Shown here in pieces: positions 1 to 7,805 of a stretch of DNA of 64,000 nt. The notes under the pieces are model-generated. The model did not search any database. It worked only from the letters and a program-made list of their open reading frames with translations, and had not been told where the DNA came from. Where the stretch lies: positions 3,720,001-3,784,000 of the forward strand of contig CP143430.1 in NCBI GenBank assembly GCA_039636795.1, given 5' to 3'. A program made the translations under genes and the position numbers. The DNA is from Micrococcaceae bacterium Sec5.1 (GTDB taxonomy: Bacteria > Actinomycetota > Actinomycetes > Actinomycetales > Micrococcaceae). Position 1 is the first letter of the stretch, and every line of letters starts with the position of its first letter.

Positions 1-866
1 TGGGCAACCTCTCGGACGACCAGGCCAAGCTGTGGATCTATGACTCGCTGCTGTCCGAATATGCAGCCATGGGCTTTGAATACGGATACTCTGTTGAGCG
101 TCCCGACGCCCTGGTGCTGTGGGAAGCCCAGTTCGGTGACTTCGTCAACGGCGCTCAGACCATCATCGATGAATTCATTTCCTCCGCTGAGCAAAAGTGG
201 GGCCAGCGTTCCTCGCTCGTCCTGATGCTGCCGCACGGCTACGAAGGCCAGGGGCCTGACCACTCATCCGCACGCATCGAGCGGTTCCTGCAGCTCTGTG
301 CCGAGGACAACATGATTGTGGCCAACCCCACCACGGCAGCCTCGCACTTCCACCTGCTGCGTCGCCAGGCCTACAGCCGTCCCCGCAAGCCGTTGATCAT
401 CTTCACGCCGAAGCAGCTGCTGCGTCTCAAGGGCGCCGCGTCCGCCGTCGAGGACTTCACCACGGGCGGCTTCAGGCCAGTCATCAGTGATCCCGAGGTA
501 GAGGCTGCAAACGTGGACCGGGTCATTCTGGTCTCCGGCCGCCTGTACTACGACCTCCTGTCCAACCGACAGAAGTCCGGGGACACCTCGACTGCGATCA
601 TCCGCGTGGAGCAGCTGTATCCGCTGCCGAAGGCTGAAATTGATGCAGAGCTCGCCAAGTACCCGAACGCTGACATCGTCTGGGCCCAGGATGAGCCCGC
701 CAACCAGGGTCCGTGGCCGTTCATGGGCCTGAACCTGGCACCGGTGCTGGATCGCAAGCTCCGCCTCGTGTCGCGTCCGGCGTCTGCGTCCACCGCCGCA
801 GGCTCCATGAAGCGCCACGCTGCTGAGCAGGATGCCTTGATCAAGCAGGCGTTCGAACGCAAGTAG
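1..866 (+). CDS. kgd: Multifunctional 2-oxoglutarate dehydrogenase/decarboxylase (Kgd/SucA), C-terminal part
   Basis: This is the last 287 or so residues of the actinobacterial Kgd protein, which carries the thiamine-dependent E1 activity (and usually a fused succinyltransferase domain) of the 2-oxoglutarate dehydrogenase complex of the TCA cycle. The reading frame is open from base 3. Typical E1 segments are visible: the GFEYGYS stretch, LVLWEAQFGDF, the QKWG region with LPHGYEGQGPDHSSAR, and the transketolase C-terminal fold with a VSGRLYYDL segment. The protein ends in AAEQDALIKQAFERK, as expected for this family's C-terminus. It is cytoplasmic. The 5' part lies outside the window. A perfect hairpin follows the stop codon at once. 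Confidence 0.95.
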   Translation, partial: GNLSDDQAKLWIYDSLLSEYAAMGFEYGYSVERPDALVLWEAQFGDFVNGAQTIIDEFISSAEQKWGQRSSLVLMLPHGYEGQGPDHSSARIERFLQLCAEDNMIVANPTTAASHFHLLRRQAYSRPRKPLIIFTPKQLLRLKGAASAVEDFTTGGFRPVISDPEVEAANVDRVILVSGRLYYDLLSNRQKSGDTSTAIIRVEQLYPLPKAEIDAELAKYPNADIVWAQDEPANQGPWPFMGLNLAPVLDRKLRLVSRPASASTAAGSMKRHAAEQDALIKQAFERK

Positions 867-872
867 CCAAAA

Positions 873-924
873 AACTGCCCGGCCGGAGGTGCTGTCAATG
901 CACCTCCGGCCGGGCAGTTCTGTT
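873..924 (+). terminator. Rho-independent terminator after kgd
   Basis: A perfect 20-bp GC-rich stem (873-892 pairing with 900-919) with a 7-base loop is followed by CTGTTT. It is preceded by an A-run, so it could also act on transcripts from the other strand. It sits 6 bases after the kgd stop codon. Confidence 0.9.
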
Positions 925-1007
925 TAATGGGACAGGTACCCGGTTCATCAAGCCGGCCGCAGATCCAAAAGCCGTGCAAGGACCGTAACGAGTGTGAAGA
1001 GGTAACC

Positions 1008-1607
1008 GTGGAAGACAGGAAGCTGCGCATTGCGGCTGTAGGAGATGAATTGCTCGCCGGTTTGGGTGACCCCCGCGCCTTGGGTTGGCTGGGAAGAGTG
1101 CTGGCCCGTACACCCCAGGACACCGTGGTGGTGGAAAGCTTCTCACTCCCCTGCCCCATGGAAGGCACTGAGGGATTGGCCTCACGCTGGCAGGACGAAG
1201 CCGGCCGCCGTTTCAGCGACTCGCACGAGAACCGGCTGGTCATAGGACTCTCCGGCCGTGACCTGGAGTTCGGGCTTTCCACGGCGCGAAGCCGTTTGAA
1301 CCTTGCCAACATTCTTGATGGTGCCTCGCACAGTGGCGTTGAAGTGTTCGTCGTGGGCCCTCCACCCACTCTTGATCCGGCGCGCAACAAACGCCTGGCC
1401 GATCTGAACACAGCCTTTGCCGATGTCACCACCCGCCGCAACCACCACTACGTTGACACTTTCTCTCCATTGCTGAACCACGAGCAGTGGAGGACGGACC
1501 TCGCAGCCAATGGGGGGACACCAGGACAGGCCGGCTACGGATTGATCGCCTGGCTTGTGCTGCACCGCGGCTGGTTCCAGTGGCTTAACATCGCCCAGCC
1601 GGAGTAG
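1008..1607 (+). CDS. SGNH/GDSL-like protein with altered catalytic motifs
   Basis: The fold resembles SGNH/GDSL-type esterases of actinobacteria: an N-terminal AVGDELLAG block, a central GLSGRDLEFGLS block where GxND is expected, a VVGPPP strand, and a C-terminal block (about residues 168-178) NGGTPGQAGYGLIAWLV. GTG at 1008 is chosen because GAAGAGGT lies just upstream; a longer frame back to 927 would run from the terminator region. The usual nucleophile Ser (GDS) is Glu here, the block III Asn is not evident, and the last-block His (usually HP) is replaced by TP. The protein may therefore not be a hydrolase. No signal peptide is visible, so it is probably cytoplasmic. Fold assignment is good; activity is doubtful. 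Confidence 0.75.
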   Translation: MEDRKLRIAAVGDELLAGLGDPRALGWLGRVLARTPQDTVVVESFSLPCPMEGTEGLASRWQDEAGRRFSDSHENRLVIGLSGRDLEFGLSTARSRLNLANILDGASHSGVEVFVVGPPPTLDPARNKRLADLNTAFADVTTRRNHHYVDTFSPLLNHEQWRTDLAANGGTPGQAGYGLIAWLVLHRGWFQWLNIAQPE

Positions 1608-1641
1608 CCCTCCCAGCAAACCATTGCGTTCCCGCCATTCG

Positions 1642-1675
1642 CGATATATCGTGTTTTCATCAACGCGATATATCG
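1642..1675. promoter_or_regulatory. Two palindromic operators before the DUF4097-PadR operon
   Basis: The 10-bp palindrome CGATATATCG occurs at 1642-1651 and again at 1666-1675, 24 bp apart, and each copy is flanked by a further G or C that extends the symmetry. The second copy ends 15 bp before the ATG at 1691. The likely ligand is the PadR-family protein encoded by the second gene of the same operon; this is inference from position and symmetry. Confidence 0.75.
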
Positions 1676-1690
1676 CAATTTGGAGGGATC

Positions 1691-2539
1691 ATGTCTGACG
1701 AGCTTTGGACCGTGACGGGCCCACAAACAATTGATGTGGACGATGTCCACTCGCTCAAACTTGGAATAGTCAAGGGCCGGTTCGACGTCGTCACCCACGG
1801 CGAACCCGTCGTCCGGATCGAGGTCAGCGAAATCAGCGGTGACCCCCTGACCATCACGCTGGTGAATGGCCGCCTGGAGGTCCGCCACCAACTTCAAGGA
1901 CCACAAGGTTGGTTCCGAAACCTGATGGGTACCGTCAACAACACCAGCGCCAACTCGGTGGTGGTCGGGATCGCGCTGCCGTCTGGAGTGGACGTCGAGG
2001 CGGGAACAGTAAACGGCGATGGCATGGTCTCCGGCGTCGATGGACGGATTCGCCTCAACACAGTCTCGGGCTCCGTCATGGCCGACGGCACCAGCGGTGA
2101 ATTGCACGTCAACACCGTCAGCGGCGAAGTCATCGCCAGAAACCACGACGGCGTCCTGACCGCCAAGAGCCTTTCAGGTGAAGTCACCGCCTCGGGCAAG
2201 TTCAAGAACGTCAGGGCAAGCACAGTAAGCGGGGACCTCAGCTTCGACCTCCACGACTACACCAACGACCTCGGAGCCAATTCGGTGTCAGGGGATCTGA
2301 CCATCCGGCTGCCGCACGATGTCGGCCTGGACATCGTTGCCAAGTCCGCCAGCGGCACCGTCATCATTGATGACCAGATGTATGCCCAGCCCGGAAGCAA
2401 GGTGCAGACCATCGTCGGTCCGGATGAGAGGCTCATGCTGGTGCGGACCAATACGGTCTCGGGCAAGACGTACATCATGCACGGCACAGCACCGGCCTCG
2501 GGAAATGACAGCCCGGTGCCTGGGGAGGCGGGTCTCTGA
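1691..2539 (+). CDS. DUF4097-family beta-repeat protein
   Basis: A 282-residue protein built almost wholly of short repeated beta strands, with SGSV, SGEV, SGDL and SASGTV turns recurring about every 18-22 residues between residues 110 and 265. This is the hallmark of DUF4097 (adhesin-like right-handed beta helix). No signal peptide or membrane segment is seen. GGAGGG precedes the ATG. The stop codon overlaps the start of the PadR gene (TGATG), so the two are translationally coupled. DUF4097-PadR pairs are common in actinobacteria and Firmicutes; the protein may sense or scaffold something at the envelope, but its molecular role is not known. Expression is probably set by the palindromes at 1642-1675. 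Confidence 0.85.
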   Translation: MSDELWTVTGPQTIDVDDVHSLKLGIVKGRFDVVTHGEPVVRIEVSEISGDPLTITLVNGRLEVRHQLQGPQGWFRNLMGTVNNTSANSVVVGIALPSGVDVEAGTVNGDGMVSGVDGRIRLNTVSGSVMADGTSGELHVNTVSGEVIARNHDGVLTAKSLSGEVTASGKFKNVRASTVSGDLSFDLHDYTNDLGANSVSGDLTIRLPHDVGLDIVAKSASGTVIIDDQMYAQPGSKVQTIVGPDERLMLVRTNTVSGKTYIMHGTAPASGNDSPVPGEAGL

Positions 2540-3153
2540 TGCCTCCTGTTTTTGCGCACGGCGCCCTGCGCTTGTACCTTCTGGCACTGCTTGAGTCAGG
2601 ACCCAAGCACGGATACGAGCTTATCAAGGCCCTGGGTGACCGGTTCGGCGGCACCTACTCCCCCAGCGCCGGGACGATTTATCCTCGTCTTGGGAAACTG
2701 GAAGAGGAAGGCCTTGTAGCTACCGAGACCGAGGGCCGCCGCACCAAGTACTTCATCACGGAAGCAGGGCTGGCGGAACTGAACCGCCGGCGGCAGGAGC
2801 TTGCCGACGTCGAGGATAATATCTCAGCCTCCGTGCGGCGACTGGCGGACAACCTGCGGGAAGACATCAGAACCAACATGCGTGGGCTGAAGGCAGATCT
2901 TGCGGCCACGGCTGAAGCCGCGCGCACCACTGCTACGGCCGCTACCTTCCAAAGCAGGACGGCGGGCTTTTCTCCTGAGGGCCACCGAATGCTCAAAGAG
3001 GCCGAGCTCCTGGTCCAATCATTCCGCGATGACATCCGCGTGGAGTTGCGTCAACACAGCGCCTCGCACCCGCTGAATCCCGTGACCCTCGAGACAGTGC
3101 GTGCAGTGTTGGACCAAGCCCGCATCTCCATCAGGAATTCCCTGCGGAGCTGA
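2539..3153 (+). CDS. PadR-family transcriptional regulator
   Basis: The N-terminal winged helix-turn-helix (about residues 1-75) has the PadR signature: LYLLALLESGPKHGYELIKAL, then TYSPSAGTIYPRLGKLEEEGLV and the wing TEGRRTKYFITEAG. The remaining 120 residues are helical and rich in Arg, Ala and Glu, as in PadR dimerisation arms, but longer than usual (204 residues in all). The start overlaps the DUF4097 stop codon by one base. It probably represses its own operon by binding the two CGATATATCG palindromes upstream; the inducer is unknown. Confidence 0.9.
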   Translation: MPPVFAHGALRLYLLALLESGPKHGYELIKALGDRFGGTYSPSAGTIYPRLGKLEEEGLVATETEGRRTKYFITEAGLAELNRRRQELADVEDNISASVRRLADNLREDIRTNMRGLKADLAATAEAARTTATAATFQSRTAGFSPEGHRMLKEAELLVQSFRDDIRVELRQHSASHPLNPVTLETVRAVLDQARISIRNSLRS

Positions 3154-3244
3154 CAATCGCCCACCCCGGTTCGCGAGCGAACGCCCGGATGTGCGAAACT
3201 GGAGGGCAGCTCTATTGAGTATCAATCATTGAAGGAGGCCAGCT

Positions 3245-3319
3245 ATGAGCAAGCGTGCACGTAAGCGTCGTGACCGTAAGCGCGGCGGCGCGAACCACGG
3301 CAAGCGTCCCAACACCTAA
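3245..3319 (+). CDS. Ribosomal protein bL37 (24 residues)
   Basis: The frame starting at the ATG at 3245 encodes MSKRARKRRDRKRGGANHGK plus RPNT. The spacing of the basic residues and the ANHGKRPN ending match the tiny 50S protein bL37 first described in mycobacterial ribosomes. GAAGGAGG lies 6-13 bases upstream, and a strong terminator follows 30 bases after the stop, so this is a monocistronic, well expressed gene. It is short enough to be missed by automatic gene callers. Half of its residues are Lys or Arg, fitting rRNA binding. Confidence 0.9.
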   Translation: MSKRARKRRDRKRGGANHGKRPNT

Positions 3320-3348
3320 GCCATCGGCTTAGCGTCAAGGCTTAACAG

Positions 3349-3392
3349 CGAGGGCCCCGGAAACCATACGGTTTCCGGGGCCCTCGGCGTTT
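3349..3392. terminator. Terminator after bL37, possibly bidirectional
   Basis: A 17-bp perfect stem (3349-3365 with 3370-3386) closes on a 4-base loop and is followed by GCGTTT. It lies between the bL37 gene and the convergent rsrA gene and may serve both. Confidence 0.88.
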
Positions 3393-3458
3393 GTGGGCCT
3401 TTTACCTGGCCCATTGCTGGCCCGTTGCTGACCCCATTGCTGGATCAGCGGCGTTGGA

Positions 3459-3719
3459 TCAGGCTTCCACCGGCTTGATGGAGTGGATCCGGTCAAGTAT
3501 TGAGTTCTTGAGGTTCTCCGGCGCGGACTCCGTGCATGAACGCTTGACCATGGTGCGGATAAGGCACTCAAGGTCGTACTGCTCAGCACATTCTTCGCAG
3601 GTGTCCAAGTGCTGCTTGATCTCTGTGAGGTCCTCGCGGGTCAATGCGCCGTCGAGGTACTCATAGATCCGCTGCATCCGTGTATCGTCGCAATCGCCCA
3701 ATCCCTGGCAGTCGCTCAT
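3459..3719 (-). CDS. rsrA: Redox-sensing zinc anti-sigma factor of RsrA type
   Basis: An 86-residue ZAS-family anti-sigma factor. His37, Cys41 and Cys44 (QHLDTCEEC) match the numbering of the HxxxCxxC zinc site of Streptomyces RsrA, and Cys10 can act as the first Cys ligand. Two more Cys lie at 52 and 62. In the family, oxidation forms a disulfide, releases zinc and frees the sigma factor, coupling thiol (mycothiol) state to transcription. The ATG overlaps the sigR stop codon (ATGA), so the two proteins are made in coupled amounts. It acts in the cytoplasm. Confidence 0.93.
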   Translation of the reverse strand: MSDCQGLGDCDDTRMQRIYEYLDGALTREDLTEIKQHLDTCEECAEQYDLECLIRTMVKRSCTESAPENLKNSILDRIHSIKPVEA

Positions 3720-4438
3720 TGCTCTTTCTCCTGATTGTTGCTCCCGGCCGCAGCCTGGTCTTCGGTGTGGGCCTTGAAGCCCCGTTCTGCGGCGTAATCC
3801 GCCAGCATGTCCCGCAGCATCTTCCGGCCGCGGTGCAACCGCGACATGACTGTGCCGATCGGGGTGTTCATGATTTCGGAAATCTGCTTGTAGGCATATC
3901 CCTCGACGTCCGCGAAGTAGACAGCCAACCGGAATTCCTCCGGGATGGCCTGCAACGCGCTCTTGACATCGGAATCCGGCAGGTGGTCCAGTGCTTCAGC
4001 CTCGGCGGAGCGCAATCCGGAGGAGGTGTGCGACTCAGCCTTTGCCAACTGCCAATCCTCGATCGTGTCCGAGTTGGACTGCAGCGGTTCACGCTGCCGC
4101 TTCCGATAGAGGTTAATGTAGGTATTCGTCAGGATCCGGTATAGCCAGGCCTTGAGGTTGGTCCCCGGCTTGTACTGGTGAAAAGCCGAAAACGCCTTGG
4201 TGTAAGCCTCTTGGACGAGGTCCTCGGCATCTGAGGGATTGCGTGCCATCCTCATCGCGGCTGAGTACAGCTGGTCCACGTACTGCATGGCGTCGCGCTC
4301 AAAGCGCTCCCGCCGCTGGTCGGGAGTCTCCGTGGCGATGTCGACGTCGGCCGGTACCGATGCGTCTGCCGCGCCGTCCTCCGGGGACGAGTCGGCTGCT
4401 TCGTACATGGCCGCTGCGGCCGGTTCAATGGTGCTCAT
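3716..4438 (-). CDS. sigR: ECF sigma factor SigR/SigH (thiol-oxidative stress)
   Basis: Region 2 is visible as [20 protein letters not shown] followed by [20 protein letters not shown]; region 4 as [20 protein letters not shown] followed by [21 protein letters not shown]. These match SigR of Streptomyces and SigH of Mycobacterium. The ATG at 4438 gives 240 residues, the family's usual length. The same frame stays open upstream to a GTG at 4582, which would add 48 residues, and a SigR-type promoter (4599-4624) lies so close that its transcript would begin about 10 bases before that GTG. The gene is followed by its anti-sigma partner with a 4-base overlap. It directs RNA polymerase to thiol-homeostasis genes. 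Confidence 0.93.
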   Translation of the reverse strand: MSTIEPAAAAMYEAADSSPEDGAADASVPADVDIATETPDQRRERFERDAMQYVDQLYSAAMRMARNPSDAEDLVQEAYTKAFSAFHQYKPGTNLKAWLYRILTNTYINLYRKRQREPLQSNSDTIEDWQLAKAESHTSSGLRSAEAEALDHLPDSDVKSALQAIPEEFRLAVYFADVEGYAYKQISEIMNTPIGTVMSRLHRGRKMLRDMLADYAAERGFKAHTEDQAAAGSNNQEKEQ

Positions 4439-4598
4439 CGTTGCCAAGTCTACTGTCAGCTTCTGGGAATCCCGCTGCGCAGGATACCCAGCCTCCAGGA
4501 GACCCCCGCGGTCCTTAACCAAGGTCAAAAAACCAACTCCGTTCAGCGAAGCGGCAACACCATGCCGCGGCCCGGCCTTCACCGTGCTTGTTGTTCAC

Positions 4599-4624
4599 AA
4601 CGGCAGCCGCTGGGTAAATATTCC
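4599..4624 (-). promoter_or_regulatory. SigR-dependent promoter of the sigR-rsrA operon
   Basis: Read on the minus strand, GGAAT (4624-4620), 18 bases, then GTT (4601-4599) equals the published Streptomyces SigR consensus GGAAT-N18-GTT. It lies upstream of sigR and implies positive autoregulation. The expected transcript start is near 4592. Confidence 0.85.
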
Positions 4625-4721
4625 GCAAAGGTGCAAGACTAGAGCAGACTGCACCCCTTGAACACAGCATTTAGTGAATAACGTCATGAAATATCGTGGC
4701 AAGCCATCCAGGAGGCAAGAC

Positions 4722-5237
4722 ATGTCTGTTATCCGTTTTCTCGCGCGGCCGATGCTCGCGTCCAGCTTCGTCATCGCAGGTCTGGACAAGCTCAAGAACG
4801 CGGACGACACTGCCAGGCAATTGTCCCCGGTCCTTCGCCGCGCCTCGGAGTCACTGCCCTTTCCGACAGACGAGAAGGTCCTGGCCCGTGTAATCGGCGG
4901 CGCGCAACTGGGCGCCGGCGCATTGCTTGGCCTTGGCAAACTCTCCCGCTTCGCAGCAACGGTTCTGGCGCTGACGTCCGCACTGAACTCCTATGTGGAG
5001 TGGCGCTCAGCTGACATCAGCACGAAGGAAGGCCGGAACGCCCGCCGGGCCCAACTCCTGAAGAACATTTCCCTGACCGGCGGCGTTTTGCTGGCCTCTG
5101 TAGACACTGAAGGCCGCCCCAGCCTTGCATGGCGGGCTGAACACCTGGCAGCCGATGCCAAGAAGGCCACCGGCAAGCAGTTCAAGCGGGCAGACAAAGC
5201 AGTACGCAAGGCCGTAGACAACGCAGTTGGAGCATAA
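4722..5237 (+). CDS. DoxX-family membrane protein
   Basis: DoxX fold: MSVIRFLARPMLASSFVIAG at the N-terminus and further hydrophobic helices around GGAQLGAGALLGLG, FAATVLALTSALNSYVEW and LLKNISLTGGVLLAS, giving about four membrane segments, followed by a basic, Lys-rich cytoplasmic tail. ATG 4722 is preferred over an upstream in-frame ATG at 4674 because GGAGG is 6-7 bases before it. DoxX proteins have been linked to oxidative and thiol stress complexes in mycobacteria, which fits the divergent sigR neighbour, but a link is inference. Six bases separate it from aroA, so they are probably cotranscribed. Confidence 0.85.
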   Translation: MSVIRFLARPMLASSFVIAGLDKLKNADDTARQLSPVLRRASESLPFPTDEKVLARVIGGAQLGAGALLGLGKLSRFAATVLALTSALNSYVEWRSADISTKEGRNARRAQLLKNISLTGGVLLASVDTEGRPSLAWRAEHLAADAKKATGKQFKRADKAVRKAVDNAVGA

Positions 5238-5243
5238 GGAAGC

Positions 5244-6632
5244 ATGACAGGTACCACCGCAGCAAACACGGGTTCAACACACTCGGTCGACACCTTGCCC
5301 CTCTGGGCGGCTCCCTACGCCACCAAGCCAGTGGATGCCACAGTGACGGTGCCGGGCTCAAAATCGCTCACCAACCGTTTCCTGGTCCTTGCCGCATTGG
5401 CCGACGGCCCGTCCCGGCTGCGAGCACCACTTCACTCCCGCGATTCCGTCCTGATGATTCAGGCGCTCAGGCAGCTGGGTGCCACCGTTACCGAGGTACC
5501 CGGCGACGGTGATTATGGACCGGACCTTGAGATCACACCCATGGATCCTTCAGCTTCGGGGGCGGAGACCGCCATCGATTGTGGCCTTGCCGGGACAGTC
5601 ATGCGCTTCGTTCCACCTTTAGCTGCGCTACGCAATGGTCCAACCACGTTCGACGGCGACCCCCACGCCCGTAAGCGGCCCATGGGGACCATCATCGAAG
5701 CACTGCTCGCTCTCGGAGTTCCTGTCGCCGCCGAAGGCGGCAGGACGCCGTCGGCCCTTCCCTTCTCGGTGGATGGCACCGGTGAGGTCCGGGGCGGCCA
5801 TCTGGTGATTGATGCCAGCGCATCGTCCCAGTTCGTCTCCGCCTTGTTGCTGGTGGGCGCCCGTTTCACCGAGGGCCTTCATCTGGAACACGTCGGCAAG
5901 CCGGTCCCCAGCCTGGACCACATCAACATGACAGTTGCGGTCCTTCGTGGAGTGGGCGTCAAGGTGGACGATTCGGTGCCCAACCACTGGCGCGTCGCGC
6001 CGGGCCCCATTCACGCCTTCGACCAACGGATCGAACAAGACCTTTCCAACGCCGGCCCGTTCCTTGCCGCAGCCCTCGCGACCCATGGAACCATCCGGAT
6101 CCCCAACTGGCCCACCCAAACCACCCAGGTGGGTGACCTGTGGCGTACCATCCTGGTTGAGATGGGTGCCACTGTGACGCTCGAAAACGGTACGCTCACG
6201 GTAATGGGCGGCCCGGAAATCAAAGGCGCCGACTTCGACGAAACCAGTGAGCTCGCGCCCACGGTCGCTGCGCTGTGCGCACTGGCTACAGGTCCTTCGC
6301 GGCTGACCGGGATCGCGCACCTTCGTGGCCATGAAACCGATCGGCTCGCCGCGCTGGCCGCCGAAATCAACCGGCTCGGTGGAGATGCAGAAGAAACAGC
6401 CGACGGCCTTATTATCCGCCCGGCCACTCTGCATGCAGGCGTCGTCCACAGCTATGCCGACCACCGCATGGCTACGGCCGGCGCTATTTTGGGGCTCGCC
6501 GTTGAGGGCGTGCAGGTGGAAGACATCGCCACAACGTCCAAGACCATGCCCGAATTTCCGCAGATGTGGGAGGCCATGCTGCAGCACGGCACAGGCGATG
6601 ATATGACCGTCACCAGTGAGGCCAGCAACTGA
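5244..6632 (+). CDS. aroA: 3-phosphoshikimate 1-carboxyvinyltransferase (EPSP synthase)
   Basis: This catalyses the sixth shikimate-pathway step, joining phosphoenolpyruvate to shikimate 3-phosphate. Family motifs are present: PGSKSLTNRFLVLAAL near residue 37, DCGLAGTVMRFVPPLAAL near 113, DASASSQFVSALLL near 190, and LRGHETDRLAAL followed by YADHRMATAGAILGL in the C-terminal domain. Length (462) is typical of actinobacterial forms with a slightly extended N-terminus. AAGGA precedes the ATG. It is cytoplasmic. The next gene starts 2 bases after its stop codon, so aroA and rsgA are one operon, an order common in actinobacteria. Confidence 0.97.
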   Translation: MTGTTAANTGSTHSVDTLPLWAAPYATKPVDATVTVPGSKSLTNRFLVLAALADGPSRLRAPLHSRDSVLMIQALRQLGATVTEVPGDGDYGPDLEITPMDPSASGAETAIDCGLAGTVMRFVPPLAALRNGPTTFDGDPHARKRPMGTIIEALLALGVPVAAEGGRTPSALPFSVDGTGEVRGGHLVIDASASSQFVSALLLVGARFTEGLHLEHVGKPVPSLDHINMTVAVLRGVGVKVDDSVPNHWRVAPGPIHAFDQRIEQDLSNAGPFLAAALATHGTIRIPNWPTQTTQVGDLWRTILVEMGATVTLENGTLTVMGGPEIKGADFDETSELAPTVAALCALATGPSRLTGIAHLRGHETDRLAALAAEINRLGGDAEETADGLIIRPATLHAGVVHSYADHRMATAGAILGLAVEGVQVEDIATTSKTMPEFPQMWEAMLQHGTGDDMTVTSEASN

Positions 6633-6634
6633 CC

Positions 6635-7750
6635 ATGGGCCGCGACGCACGCTCCTGGGACGAATCCGACGTCCGGATCCGTCCCAACAAAAAGGGATCA
6701 AGGCCCCGGACCAAGGACCGCCCCAGTCATGATGACGCGGTCATCGGCCGAATTATTACGGTAGACCGCGGGCGCTACACAGCCATCGTTGGGGAAGACT
6801 CCGCGGACGAGCGCATCATTATCGCCGCACGCGCGCGTGAACTCCGACGAAACCCGGTTGTCCCCGGCGATTTCGTCGCCTTGGTGGGCGACGTATCGGG
6901 AGAGCCGGACACCCTTGCGCGGCTCGTCCGCATAGAGGAGCGCAAGACGCTCCTCCGGCGCAGCGCTGATGATACCGACCCCATCGAACGAGTGGTGGTG
7001 GCCAACGCAGACCAACTTGTGGTGGTGGTCGCCGCGGCCAACCCGGAGCCGCGAACCGGCTTTATCGACCGCGCCCTGGTTGCAGCCTACGACGCCGGAA
7101 TCGAGCCACTTCTGCTCGTCACCAAAGCAGACGTCAAGGATCCTGCCGAACTGTTGTCGAACTATCTCAGCCTGGACTTTCCCATCATCATCAGCCGTAC
7201 GGCCGACGATGAAGCTTCCGGTATCGACGCCCGCTCGGACGACGGACTGTCCGCACGGTTGGACAGCAGCGCCGTTGGCCAATTGCGGGCCCACCTTGAT
7301 GGCAAAGTGACTGTCATGCTCGGGCACTCGGGCGTCGGCAAGTCCACCATGGTTAATGCCCTGACCGGCGCCGAACGCGCTACTGGTGGGGTCAACGCCG
7401 TCACGGGGCGCGGCCGGCACACGTCGTCGTCGGCGTTGGCCTTGAAACTGGCCGACGCACCGCCGGGTAGCTGGATCATCGATACCCCTGGTATCCGCTC
7501 CTTCGGACTGGCGCACGTGGATCCCGACCGCATCCTGCATTCCTTCCCAGATTTGGAACCGGGCACCGAAGCTTGCGACCGCGGTTGCAAGCACGATGCC
7601 AGCGCCATCAATTGCGGACTTGACGCGTGGGTGAACGAGGGACACGCCGGTCCTTCCGGAGTTGCCCGCTTGTCTTCGCTCCGGCGGCTGCTGGGCGCGG
7701 ACCCGCGTTTGGAAGCGAAAGAGACCAAGGAACTGGGTACCGTCAACTAA
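6635..7750 (+). CDS. rsgA: Ribosome small-subunit-dependent GTPase A
   Basis: A circularly permuted GTPase: the G4 motif TKAD (about residue 163) comes before G1 GHSGVGKST (about 228) and G3 DTPG. An OB-fold-like N-terminal domain (VIGRIITVDRGRYTAIV to ALVGDV) precedes it, and a Cys/His zinc knuckle (CDRGCKH followed by a third Cys) follows. RsgA proteins check late 30S subunit maturation. It starts 2 bases after aroA and is probably translated by coupling. The N-terminal 35 residues are Arg/Lys/Asp-rich and are an actinobacterial extension. Confidence 0.93.
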   Translation: MGRDARSWDESDVRIRPNKKGSRPRTKDRPSHDDAVIGRIITVDRGRYTAIVGEDSADERIIIAARARELRRNPVVPGDFVALVGDVSGEPDTLARLVRIEERKTLLRRSADDTDPIERVVVANADQLVVVVAAANPEPRTGFIDRALVAAYDAGIEPLLLVTKADVKDPAELLSNYLSLDFPIIISRTADDEASGIDARSDDGLSARLDSSAVGQLRAHLDGKVTVMLGHSGVGKSTMVNALTGAERATGGVNAVTGRGRHTSSSALALKLADAPPGSWIIDTPGIRSFGLAHVDPDRILHSFPDLEPGTEACDRGCKHDASAINCGLDAWVNEGHAGPSGVARLSSLRRLLGADPRLEAKETKELGTVN

Positions 7751-7805
7751 GCATTGGTGCAAGGCGATCCCAACTGCGGGGAGCGTTTCACGATAGTTTG
7801 GTGGC

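Noticed and set aside
548..1441. Long minus-strand reading frame opposite kgd and the SGNH-like gene
   Set aside because: It crosses the terminator at 873-924 and is antisense to well supported genes; the frame is a GC-codon shadow.
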